Shown here one piece after another: positions 1 through 5,677 of a DNA stretch of 5,677 bases. The translations under genes were made by a program, and so were the position numbers. The notes under the pieces were generated by a model. The model made no database searches. It was not told where the DNA came from and saw only the letters and a program-made list of their open reading frames with translations. Position 1 is the first letter of the stretch. Each line of letters starts with the position of its first letter. The DNA is from Acetatifactor sp. Its GTDB lineage: Bacteria; Bacillota; Clostridia; Lachnospirales; Lachnospiraceae. The stretch covers positions 1 through 5,677 of the forward strand of contig JAILPF010000553.1 of assembly GCA_024699575.1 (NCBI GenBank). The letters are read 5' to 3'.

Positions 1-15
1 ATCAGACAGGCTTAT

Positions 16-1005
16 ATGTTTGATGAGCTGGATTATGACAATAAGGAGAATTATTTACGCTTCTGGTTTTGCTTTCTTATGGGACTGATTGGAGCAGTTG
101 TCTGTGCGTTCCTTCCTGCCGGTGGCTGGCCGTATATGCCCATTTACGTTTTGCTTGCATTGTTTAGCAATATGAGTAGCGGGATTATTGGTGGTTCCGT
201 TCTTTTGATGATTTCTACATTGCTTAGTGAAGTAAATCTTGGAGTTTCTTTTTTATATTTTGTAAGCGGTATTTTTGCCATTACATTATTTGTACATTTG
301 TCCGGTGAATTCAAGGTGGGTGTACGATTGATGCTTGCTTTACTGTGTTTATTGCTCTGTGAAACAGAGGGAACCGTTTTGCTGGCCAATGAAAGGTTTC
401 GACCTGAATTGTTTGTTATTCCACTTGCCAATTGTATTCTTTCAGGTATTATTCTGCTGTTGATTATGAACCTGTTTTCTTCAAAGGTTATTTTCCGATT
501 TCGTGGAGTATACCTGGATTTGAATGATACAGAAAATGAAATCCTTTCAAAGTTTCGTGCAGAATCAAAACAGGATTATATGCACAGTGTGCATACAGCG
601 TATTTCTGTGAACGTATCGCACGGAAATTAAACCTGAACGATGAGGTTTTGAAATGTGCAGGATATTATCATAAAGTGTGTATGTCACATCCGGAACTTT
701 TGGATAATTATAATTTCCCTGATGATGTGCGGGCGGTGCTGAACGACTATCAGAAAAAGAATGGAAACATTCTGCGTAAGGAAACAGCGGTTTTGTTATG
801 TTCAGATATGGTTATGAATGCGATACAGTATCTTATTGATAAGAGTAATGGTCAAACAATTAAGTATGAAAATGTGATTGATGCTGTATTTAAAAAGCTT
901 GAAGACTCAGAAACCTTTGCCGAATGTAATATTTCGATTAAGGATTTATACACTATTAAAAAGACATTTAAAGAGGAGAAGCTATATTATGACTTTTTAC
1001 ATTGA
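16..1005 (+). CDS. Membrane protein with degenerate PgpH-like HD domain
   Basis: Seen: 329 residues. About five or six hydrophobic segments lie in residues 16-153 (roughly 16-36, 41-70, 75-95, 102-116, 131-153), followed by a soluble cytoplasmic-type domain from about 165 to 329. That domain follows the layout of the HD domain of PgpH/YqfF, the 7TM-HD c-di-AMP phosphodiesterase: YMHS (H190), YYHK (H219, K220) where PgpH has YYHD, CSDMVMNAI (D264) where PgpH has an AD-x-V-E-A-A helix, and a closing FAECNISIKDL stretch (301-311) like PgpH's FDECDLTLKDL. The HD aspartate is a lysine, so metal-dependent hydrolysis is doubtful. The extracellular domain that PgpH carries before its membrane part is absent. 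Context: it lies directly before ybeY, as pgpH does in many Firmicutes, and overlaps it by 17 bases. Start: ATG at 16 is the first in the window, but the frame is open to base 1 (five more codons) and the ribosome site is weak, so the true start may lie outside. Inference: a regulatory or vestigial PgpH relative rather than an active phosphodiesterase. Confidence 0.72.
   Translation: MFDELDYDNKENYLRFWFCFLMGLIGAVVCAFLPAGGWPYMPIYVLLALFSNMSSGIIGGSVLLMISTLLSEVNLGVSFLYFVSGIFAITLFVHLSGEFKVGVRLMLALLCLLLCETEGTVLLANERFRPELFVIPLANCILSGIILLLIMNLFSSKVIFRFRGVYLDLNDTENEILSKFRAESKQDYMHSVHTAYFCERIARKLNLNDEVLKCAGYYHKVCMSHPELLDNYNFPDDVRAVLNDYQKKNGNILRKETAVLLCSDMVMNAIQYLIDKSNGQTIKYENVIDAVFKKLEDSETFAECNISIKDLYTIKKTFKEEKLYYDFLH
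973..978 (+). promoter_or_regulatory. Ribosome binding site of ybeY
   Basis: GAGGAG lies 10 bases before the ATG at 989, inside the end of the upstream gene. It decides the ybeY start: the frame is open further upstream to an ATG at 878, but those extra 37 residues would overlap the HD-domain gene deeply and do not belong to the YbeY family. Confidence 0.75.
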
Positions 1006-1489
1006 GAATGAAACAGAACGCTGCTTTGATTTCTCTGTTGAGGATATTGTAGAGAAGGTTGCAAATGATGTACTTGAAACGGAAAATTGCCCTTATGAAG
1101 TACAGATAAATGTACTTTTAACAGATAATAATGGAATTCATGCGTACAATAAAGAATACCGAGATATAGACAGGGAGACAGATGTATTATCCTTTCCAAA
1201 CGTCGATTTTACACAACCGGCGCAGTTTTTTATTCCGGAAGAGGAGGAAGCAGATTACTTTGACCCTGATACCGGTGAACTTATCTTGGGAGATATTATT
1301 ATTTCTGTCGAAAAAGTATATGAGCAGGCAGAAAATTACGGCCATAGTACAAAACGTGAATTTGCTTTTCTGGTTGCACATAGTATGCTTCATTTGTGCG
1401 GATATGATCATATGGAGGATGAGGAAGCTATGATTATGGAGCAGAAGCAGGAGGCTGTTTTGCAGCGATTACATATTACGCGAGACTAG
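989..1489 (+). CDS. ybeY: Endoribonuclease YbeY (rRNA maturation factor)
   Basis: YbeY is a single-domain, zinc-dependent endoribonuclease that acts in the cytoplasm in 16S rRNA 3'-end maturation and ribosome quality control. Seen: 166 residues, close to the usual 150-170. The RETDVLSFP motif (62-70) and the LGDIIIS strand (100-106) are both present. The zinc signature HSMLHLCGYDH has all three ligand histidines, H131, H135 and H141, in the H-x3-H-x5-H pattern. The second position of this motif is serine where many species have glycine. An acidic loop (about 84-97, EEEEADYFDPDTGE) sits before LGDIIIS; loops of varying length here are common in Firmicutes. The start at 989 is chosen from the GAGGAG site and the family N-terminus. 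The gene overlaps the preceding one by 17 bases, suggesting translational coupling, and is followed after 15 bases by the flippase gene. Identification is secure. Confidence 0.97.
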   Translation: MTFYIENETERCFDFSVEDIVEKVANDVLETENCPYEVQINVLLTDNNGIHAYNKEYRDIDRETDVLSFPNVDFTQPAQFFIPEEEEADYFDPDTGELILGDIIISVEKVYEQAENYGHSTKREFAFLVAHSMLHLCGYDHMEDEEAMIMEQKQEAVLQRLHITRD

Positions 1490-1495
1490 AAGGGA
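1490..1495 (+). promoter_or_regulatory. Ribosome binding site of the flippase-like gene
   Basis: AAGGGA starts just after the ybeY stop codon and lies 9 bases before the ATG at 1505, supporting that start and close coupling to ybeY. Confidence 0.6.
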
Positions 1496-1504
1496 AGAAA
1501 CTGT

Positions 1505-3091
1505 ATGAATCAGGCAGAGACGAGGGGACAACAGATTAGATTTTTTGCGCGAATGTTTGGCGGAATCAATTTATTGGTATGTGGAATATTACTGAGAGAG
1601 CAGGGAATGGTGTTTTGGGTTGTGGCGCTGCTGATGATTGAATTTATGTGGACATTAGCGGCATGCGGGCTTGCAGATGGTATAGGCCGTATTATTTTGC
1701 AGCGTCAAAAAAAAGAACAATTTAAGGCAGTTGATACTTTAAAACGCAGAGCATTGTGGATGAGCCTTTTTGTGACATCTTTTCTAGGCATAATCCTTTG
1801 TGTTTGTGCAGATTTTATTGTAAAAGATATATTTATCAGTCCATTTAGCAAATATAGTATGCTCTTATTGATCCCTTCGCTGGTATTTCGCGTAATTGCT
1901 GCTAATCTTGAAGGGTGGCTCCGAGGAGATGGCCTGTTGTTACCGGCTTGTTTATCAAGACTCTTACGTGAATTTTTCCTGCTGGGATTTCTCTTTTTAT
2001 TCTCTGGAATTTTTAGACAGTATGGTATAAAAGTTGCTGCGCTTCTAGAGGTAAGAGAGTTTGAGTCAATGTATGTCGCTATGGGATTTGCTGTGGCAGT
2101 GGATATCGTTGATTTCCTGTCATGTATTTTTTTGATATTCATTTATGCGGGTAACAAGAAAAATAAAAAAAATATTGAAAGTATGAAGCAAATTGACTGC
2201 CTGTCTGAATCGGTTGGTATTATCCTTTCAGCGAGGCAATATGATTTTGTCAGAGGTATATTATTCATCATTCCATTTCTTGGCGGAACGGTAATTTCTC
2301 TAAAAAAAACAGGTGCAGCCTCAGAACTTGGATTATTGCTTATGTCGCTTGTCCCGTTCTGCTTTGTTGTAATGCCGATTCTTTTTGCGGAAATATTTCC
2401 GAGTGCATTGAGAATGGTTGGAATGTCAAAACGTCAGGATTACCGCGGTATAAAAAATGTATTCCAAAATGGGGTACATATATCATTTATTGTTGGAACT
2501 TTCTGGATGGTTTATCTTGCTGGAATGGCTCGCCCCATCGTTGAACTTTTATCACTCGAAAACGAAAAAAACGGAATATTGGTTTTGCAATATGGTGCTT
2601 TTTTTGTACCAGCTATTTTACTTTCCTTTTATTTAGCTTCTATTCTCTGGTATATGAACAAAAAGCTGATTGTATTTGCTGTATGGTTTGCGGCGGATTT
2701 GCTTTTTTTAATTCTTTCTATTTTTATGTTACACGTAGGCACAGAACCGGTTCTTGGTCTGGTGTACTCAATGGCTGCTTCTGTGATTGCTGCCTGTGGC
2801 TGCCTTGTTTTTTTTGCCTGTCGTAAGATGAACTGCAGCATCAGATGGATCGAAACATTTTGTATTCCTGTTATTGCAGCTGTTATTACATTTTTGATTG
2901 GCCTGCTTGTTCAGAAATTTTTATTTATATATCTTGGTAATGTGACAACACTTTTGGTTGGCATGCTGTTGCTTTCCTTTATCTATTGGATTTTACTGTT
3001 ACTGACACGCAGTGTGAGAGAAAATGAGATGAAAGGTCTGTTTTTTGGAAAAATACTGACAGTGCTTGGACATTTGCTCGGAGCATTCTGA
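1505..3091 (+). CDS. MOP-superfamily (MATE/MVF, SpoVB/MurJ-like) membrane protein
   Basis: Seen: 528 residues, very hydrophobic, with roughly 12 to 14 membrane segments spread over the whole length (for example about 20-57, 85-107, 117-135, 155-170, 190-214, 250-265, 275-297, 325-342, 362-382, 387-410, 415-437, 451-471, 476-500). A basic, Lys/Asn-rich cytoplasmic loop at 217-223 and a charged stretch to 249 divide it into two halves, as in the two-lobed MOP transporters. The second half has an arginine- and proline-containing helix start near ARPIVELL (342-349), then a helix pair ending in LWYMNKK (381-387), which recalls SpoVB/MurJ-type flippases. Known of the family: these proteins flip lipid-linked cell-wall or polysaccharide precursors, or export other substrates. 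No substrate can be assigned here, and the match is by overall architecture rather than a diagnostic motif. The ATG at 1505 follows an AAGGGA site 15 bases after ybeY. A plain polysaccharide exporter (Wzx type) is the main alternative. Confidence 0.65.
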   Translation: MNQAETRGQQIRFFARMFGGINLLVCGILLREQGMVFWVVALLMIEFMWTLAACGLADGIGRIILQRQKKEQFKAVDTLKRRALWMSLFVTSFLGIILCVCADFIVKDIFISPFSKYSMLLLIPSLVFRVIAANLEGWLRGDGLLLPACLSRLLREFFLLGFLFLFSGIFRQYGIKVAALLEVREFESMYVAMGFAVAVDIVDFLSCIFLIFIYAGNKKNKKNIESMKQIDCLSESVGIILSARQYDFVRGILFIIPFLGGTVISLKKTGAASELGLLLMSLVPFCFVVMPILFAEIFPSALRMVGMSKRQDYRGIKNVFQNGVHISFIVGTFWMVYLAGMARPIVELLSLENEKNGILVLQYGAFFVPAILLSFYLASILWYMNKKLIVFAVWFAADLLFLILSIFMLHVGTEPVLGLVYSMAASVIAACGCLVFFACRKMNCSIRWIETFCIPVIAAVITFLIGLLVQKFLFIYLGNVTTLLVGMLLLSFIYWILLLLTRSVRENEMKGLFFGKILTVLGHLLGAF

Positions 3092-3157
3092 TATATGAAT
3101 GTATATTAATGAATTGATTTGCAGATACTGATTAAAAAACTAGGTGGCATAGGGCTT
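3092..3157. other. Longest intergenic gap, no clear signal
   Basis: This 66-base AT-rich gap separates the flippase-like gene from the BofC-like gene and is the only gap in the window large enough for a promoter. It contains TATATT at 3102-3107 and a weak ATATA/TATAT inverted repeat around 3091-3106, but no -35 element at a sensible distance and no GC-rich hairpin followed by a T-run. I see neither a credible terminator nor a credible promoter, so read-through from upstream is the simplest reading. Confidence 0.5.
3142..3147 (+). promoter_or_regulatory. Ribosome binding site deciding the BofC-like start
   Basis: AGGTGG lies 10 bases before the ATG at 3158. It favours this start over the in-frame TTG at 3119, which has no comparable site upstream. 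The ATG start also places the hydrophobic anchor directly at the N-terminus. Confidence 0.65.
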
Positions 3158-3757
3158 ATGAGATTTTTTAAAAGTATCTGTTTCTTTTTTATTGGATTCT
3201 GCAGTGGGATTATTTCAATGTTATATTTTTACCCGATGAGAGATGCTTCTCAAAGTATAGGTGAGGAAAAAGACTCCCTTATGGAAAATTTTATTGAGGC
3301 CTCAAATATTCCGGAGACACTTTGTGCCGACACAAGGTATGTTTTGGAAGAAAAAGATTTGCTGAATGGGCAAACAGTAGAAACTGTATGGAAACTACCT
3401 GATAAATATATTGGAATGGATAGGGAAACTTTTGTAAGTGCGATGGAGACATATGAATTCTCACCACCTCTTAAGGAATTGGAACGTGGATTTGAGAATC
3501 TGGAGGTTCTTTCTTTTTCGAGAGAACAGGTTACTGTACAAATGAATTATAAATTTGCAGAGGCTAAAACCAGTTTTTATCTTGCAGTTTTGGACCATGA
3601 GGTGATAGTATATCTTGAAGATAAGCGGACAATATATCTTCATACAGGCATCATGTTGGAGGATCTTCCTGATCGTTTACAGCTTGAAATTATACAAATG
3701 TATTTTATGGAGAATGAAGAAGAACTGTATGATTTTCTGGAAGCATATTCCAGCTGA
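3158..3757 (+). CDS. Membrane-anchored BofC-like protein
   Basis: Seen: 199 residues from ATG 3158. A short basic start (MRFFK) and one hydrophobic segment (about 5-24) form an uncleaved anchor or signal peptide; the remaining 170 or so residues are acidic, soluble and probably extracytoplasmic. The middle has a strand pair leading to TVETVWKLPDKY (about 72-83). The end, from FYLAVLDHEVIVY to a closing EEELYDFLEAY, resembles the BofC C-terminal fold: a strand pair, an 'I-x-L-E-x-L' turn, then a final helix. Known of the family: Bacillus BofC is a sporulation protein of the space between forespore and mother cell that restrains the SpoIVB protease and thus pro-sigma-K processing. Inference: the gene is a distant BofC relative; a sporulation role is not shown, and such proteins may serve other envelope functions. 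It is followed after 17 bases by the BaiN-family gene. An alternative TTG start at 3119 would add 13 residues. Confidence 0.6.
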   Translation: MRFFKSICFFFIGFCSGIISMLYFYPMRDASQSIGEEKDSLMENFIEASNIPETLCADTRYVLEEKDLLNGQTVETVWKLPDKYIGMDRETFVSAMETYEFSPPLKELERGFENLEVLSFSREQVTVQMNYKFAEAKTSFYLAVLDHEVIVYLEDKRTIYLHTGIMLEDLPDRLQLEIIQMYFMENEEELYDFLEAYSS

Positions 3758-3765
3758 AGAGGAGA
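3758..3765 (+). promoter_or_regulatory. Ribosome binding site of the BaiN-family gene
   Basis: AGAGGAGA begins directly after the TGA of the preceding gene; its GGAG core (3761-3764) is 10 bases before the ATG at 3775. Another ATG at 3767 is too close and reads only three codons before a TGA that overlaps the true start codon, so 3775 is the start. Confidence 0.75.
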
Positions 3766-3774
3766 AATGGATCA

Positions 3775-4995
3775 ATGAAAAGATATAGAATCGGAATTAT
3801 TGGCGGTGGGGCATCCGGAATAATGGCAGCAATCACTGCCGCAGGAGAGGGAATGGACGTGACACTGCTTGAGGGTGGCGAACGTATTGGCAGGAAAATT
3901 TTAATGACCGGAAACGGAAGATGCAATTTATCCAATCTATATATGGATGAGCACATGTATTACGGGGCAAATAGAGATTGGATTATGAATCATATCAGGC
4001 AGTTTGATGTGCAGGACACAATTGCATTCTTTCAAAGGCTTGGACTTTTGGTGAAAGATAAAAATGGTTATTTGTATCCGTATTGTGAGCAGGCATCTGT
4101 TCTTTTAGATGCAATGCGATTTGAAGCCGGTGCGCTTGGAGTGAAAGTTGTAACAGGTTTCAAGGTTGATAAAATTCAAAAAAAATCAGATGTATTTGTG
4201 GTAAGTGCCGAAAAGAACAGTTTTGAATTTGATAGAATCATTATTGCCTGTGGCGGTAAGGCTGCCCCCAAGACCGGTTCTGACGGCTCGGGATATACGT
4301 TGGCTAAACAATTGGGACATACTATCAACCCGGTTGTCCCTGCGCTGGTACAGCTTCGCTGTGAGGAAACTTTTATGAAATCCATAGCCGGAGTACGTGC
4401 GGAGGGGACGGTGAAGGTGATGTCCCGGGGAAAGTGTATCGTAGAAGAGACAGGAGAGATTCAGTTCACAGATTACGGTATTTCCGGAATACCGGTTTTT
4501 CAGATAAGCAGAGTTGTCAATTATATGCTGTTAAAGCAAGAAAAGGTCACTGTGAAACTTGACTTGCTTCCGGGCATCGATGATTCTACATATGAACATA
4601 TAAAGATTAACAGAAAACTTTTACAAAATGACAGGACGATTGAAGAATTGTTTAATGGAATTCTGAATAAAAAAATCATGGCTCTTTTCATTAAACTTAC
4701 GGGTTTGAAACCCCAGGAATCATCCGACTCACTTTCAGATTCCTCCTTTGACATGGTTCTTGCACTGTGTAAGAATTTTGAGTTACATGTTTATGAAAGC
4801 AATTCCTTTGAACAGGCCCAAGTATGTGCAGGGGGCGTAAATGTTTCTGAACTTACAGACACATTGGAATCAAGCATAGTTCCCGGAGCCTTTTTTGCCG
4901 GTGAAATAATTGATGTAGACGGAAAATGCGGGGGATATAATCTCCAATGGGCGTGGAGCAGCGGTTATATTGCTGCGATAGCCGCCTCAAAATAG
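3775..4995 (+). CDS. BaiN/HI0933-family FAD-dependent oxidoreductase
   Basis: Seen: 406 residues, full length for the family. An N-terminal FAD-binding Rossmann fold has the dinucleotide motif GGGASG (10-15) and the ribose-binding acidic residue E33 in VTLLEGG. The family signature GRKILMTGNGRCNLSN follows at 39-54. A second FAD-contact segment is IIIACGGKAAPKTGSDGSGY (155-174). A middle insert domain covers about 190-350, with ITDYGISGIPVFQ-like residues at 231-243. The C-terminus closes the flavin site with CAGGV (351-355), FFAGEIIDVDG (373-383) and GGYNLQWAWSSG (386-397). Known of the family: it includes E. coli YhiN, H. influenzae HI0933 and BaiN, which has been implicated in bile-acid 7-dehydroxylation in gut clostridia. 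Most members have no proven substrate, so no bile-acid role is claimed here. It is cytoplasmic, with no signal peptide. It lies 14 bases before a second flavoprotein gene. Confidence 0.93.
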   Translation: MKRYRIGIIGGGASGIMAAITAAGEGMDVTLLEGGERIGRKILMTGNGRCNLSNLYMDEHMYYGANRDWIMNHIRQFDVQDTIAFFQRLGLLVKDKNGYLYPYCEQASVLLDAMRFEAGALGVKVVTGFKVDKIQKKSDVFVVSAEKNSFEFDRIIIACGGKAAPKTGSDGSGYTLAKQLGHTINPVVPALVQLRCEETFMKSIAGVRAEGTVKVMSRGKCIVEETGEIQFTDYGISGIPVFQISRVVNYMLLKQEKVTVKLDLLPGIDDSTYEHIKINRKLLQNDRTIEELFNGILNKKIMALFIKLTGLKPQESSDSLSDSSFDMVLALCKNFELHVYESNSFEQAQVCAGGVNVSELTDTLESSIVPGAFFAGEIIDVDGKCGGYNLQWAWSSGYIAAIAASK

Positions 4996-5000
4996 AAAGG
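4994..5000 (+). promoter_or_regulatory. Ribosome binding site of the COG2509-type gene
   Basis: AGAAAGG overlaps the stop codon region of the BaiN-family gene and lies 9 bases before the ATG at 5010. It is the only good site near this start and implies coupled translation of the two flavoproteins. Confidence 0.55.
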
Positions 5001-5009
5001 TAAATAAAA

Positions 5010-5677
5010 ATGATTAGAATTAATCAGCTGAAAACAGAGGTTACGGATGATAGGCAGGTTTTATACAGACATCTGGCGGAACTTTTGGATTATAAGTCAA
5101 ATGATTTAAAAAAGGTAGAAATTATCAGACGTTCCATTGATGCAAGGAAAAAGCCAGATATACAATATATTTACACAGTAGATGTTTATCTCGAAAATGA
5201 AGAAAAGGTCTATCGAAAACTGATTTCCAAGAGGAAACTGAAAGAACAGATAACTTTATGTAAACCGGAGATATATCACTTTCCGATAGCCGGCGGGCGC
5301 AGGTTACAACATCAACCGGTTATAATCGGAACGGGACCGGCTGGTTTATTTTGCGGTTATTTACTTGCGAAGCACGGTTATAGACCGATTCTCTTGGAAA
5401 GAGGAAAGGATGTTGATGCCAGAAGCGAGGATGTTGAGCACTTCTGGAGTACAGGTGTGTTAAATCCTGCATCAAATGTGCAATTTGGTGAGGGTGGAGC
5501 AGGAACTTTTTCGGACGGTAAACTGAACACTCTGGTGAAAGACAAGGACGGAAGAAACAAAGAGGTTTTAGCTATTTTTGTAAAACACGGTGCTCCTGAA
5601 GAAATTTTATATGATGCGAAGCCACACATTGGAACAGATGTATTAAAAACGGTTGTCAAGAGTATGAGAGAAGAAAT
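5010..5677 (+). CDS. COG2509-type FAD-dependent dehydrogenase, 3' end cut
   Basis: Seen: 222 complete codons, still open at the window edge. Residues 1 to about 100 form a separate N-terminal domain rich in Lys, Arg and Glu (IIRRSIDARKKPDI at 38-51, then VYRKLISKRKLK at 67-78), as is usual in this family. A Rossmann FAD site follows: VIIGTGPAGLFCGYLLA (104-120) with GTGPAG at 107-112, then ILLERGKDVDAR (127-138), where E130 would hold the FAD ribose. The family-specific stretch NVQFGEGGAGTFSDGKLNT lies at 156-174. Known of the family: these are uncharacterised NAD(FAD)-utilising dehydrogenases of about 460-540 residues, widespread in Firmicutes and Bacteroidetes, with no established substrate. 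About half of the protein is therefore missing. The start at 5010 follows an AGAAAGG site and fits the family N-terminus. It is probably co-transcribed with the BaiN-family gene. Confidence 0.92.
   Translation, partial: MIRINQLKTEVTDDRQVLYRHLAELLDYKSNDLKKVEIIRRSIDARKKPDIQYIYTVDVYLENEEKVYRKLISKRKLKEQITLCKPEIYHFPIAGGRRLQHQPVIIGTGPAGLFCGYLLAKHGYRPILLERGKDVDARSEDVEHFWSTGVLNPASNVQFGEGGAGTFSDGKLNTLVKDKDGRNKEVLAIFVKHGAPEEILYDAKPHIGTDVLKTVVKSMREE

Noticed and set aside
878..988. Longer start for ybeY at the ATG at 878
   Set aside because: The extra 37 residues are basic, unlike any YbeY N-terminus, and lie within the conserved C-terminal part of the upstream gene; the GAGGAG site supports 989.
1705..2142. 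145-residue open frame on the - strand
   Set aside because: It lies wholly inside the flippase-like gene, is rich in Lys, Asn, Ser and Arg as expected from the antisense of a hydrophobic gene, and has no recognisable domain.
3091..3106. ATATA/TATAT inverted repeat as an operator or terminator
   Set aside because: The stem is only five A-T pairs with no T-run after it, too weak for a terminator and not convincing as an operator.
3083..3110. Possible sporulation (sigma-G-like) promoter before the BofC-like gene
   Set aside because: GCATT at 3083-3087 could mimic a -35 box, but no acceptable -10 box follows at 17-18 bases, so the match is no better than chance in AT-rich sequence.
3775..4995. 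Assignment as a bile-acid pathway baiN gene
   Set aside because: The family match is firm, but no other bai-type gene is present in the window and most members of this family are not bile-acid enzymes.
5378..5659. 93-residue open frame on the - strand
   Set aside because: It is antisense to the clear COG2509-type coding region with its FAD and GEGGAGTFSDGKL motifs; no independent support.

Overview
The window is a compact, AT-rich stretch of bacterial chromosome with every gene on the + strand. Codon use, strong AGGAG-type ribosome binding sites, tight spacing and the protein families all point to a low-GC Clostridia member, most likely Lachnospiraceae. This placement is inferred from family resemblance and was not tested by a database search. 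No RNA gene, insertion sequence, CRISPR array, attachment site or convincing terminator is visible, and there is no gene-free stretch longer than 66 bases.

Layout, left to right: (1) a membrane protein with a C-terminal degenerate HD-type domain that resembles the C-terminal part of the c-di-AMP phosphodiesterase PgpH/YqfF. It lacks the HD aspartate, and its frame is open to the left window edge. (2) ybeY, the rRNA-maturation endoribonuclease, overlapping gene 1 by 17 bases. (3) A 528-residue polytopic membrane protein of the MOP (MATE/MVF, SpoVB/MurJ-like) flippase type. (4) A small membrane-anchored protein whose C-terminal part resembles BofC. (5) A BaiN/HI0933-family flavoprotein. (6) The N-terminal 222 residues of a second flavoprotein of the COG2509 type, cut by the right edge.

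The genes are separated by -17, 15, 66, 17 and 14 bases, so one transcript could carry them all. The 66-base gap before gene 4 is the only place an internal promoter would fit, and no clear one is seen. Gene 1 followed by ybeY recalls the widespread Firmicutes order pgpH-ybeY. After ybeY the order departs from the common dgkA-cdd-era continuation and goes to a flippase, a BofC-like protein and two FAD enzymes.

I do not see a demonstrably new multi-gene system. The points most worth a second look are the degenerate PgpH-like protein, the BofC-like protein beside a SpoVB/MurJ-like flippase, and the back-to-back pair of poorly characterised flavoproteins.
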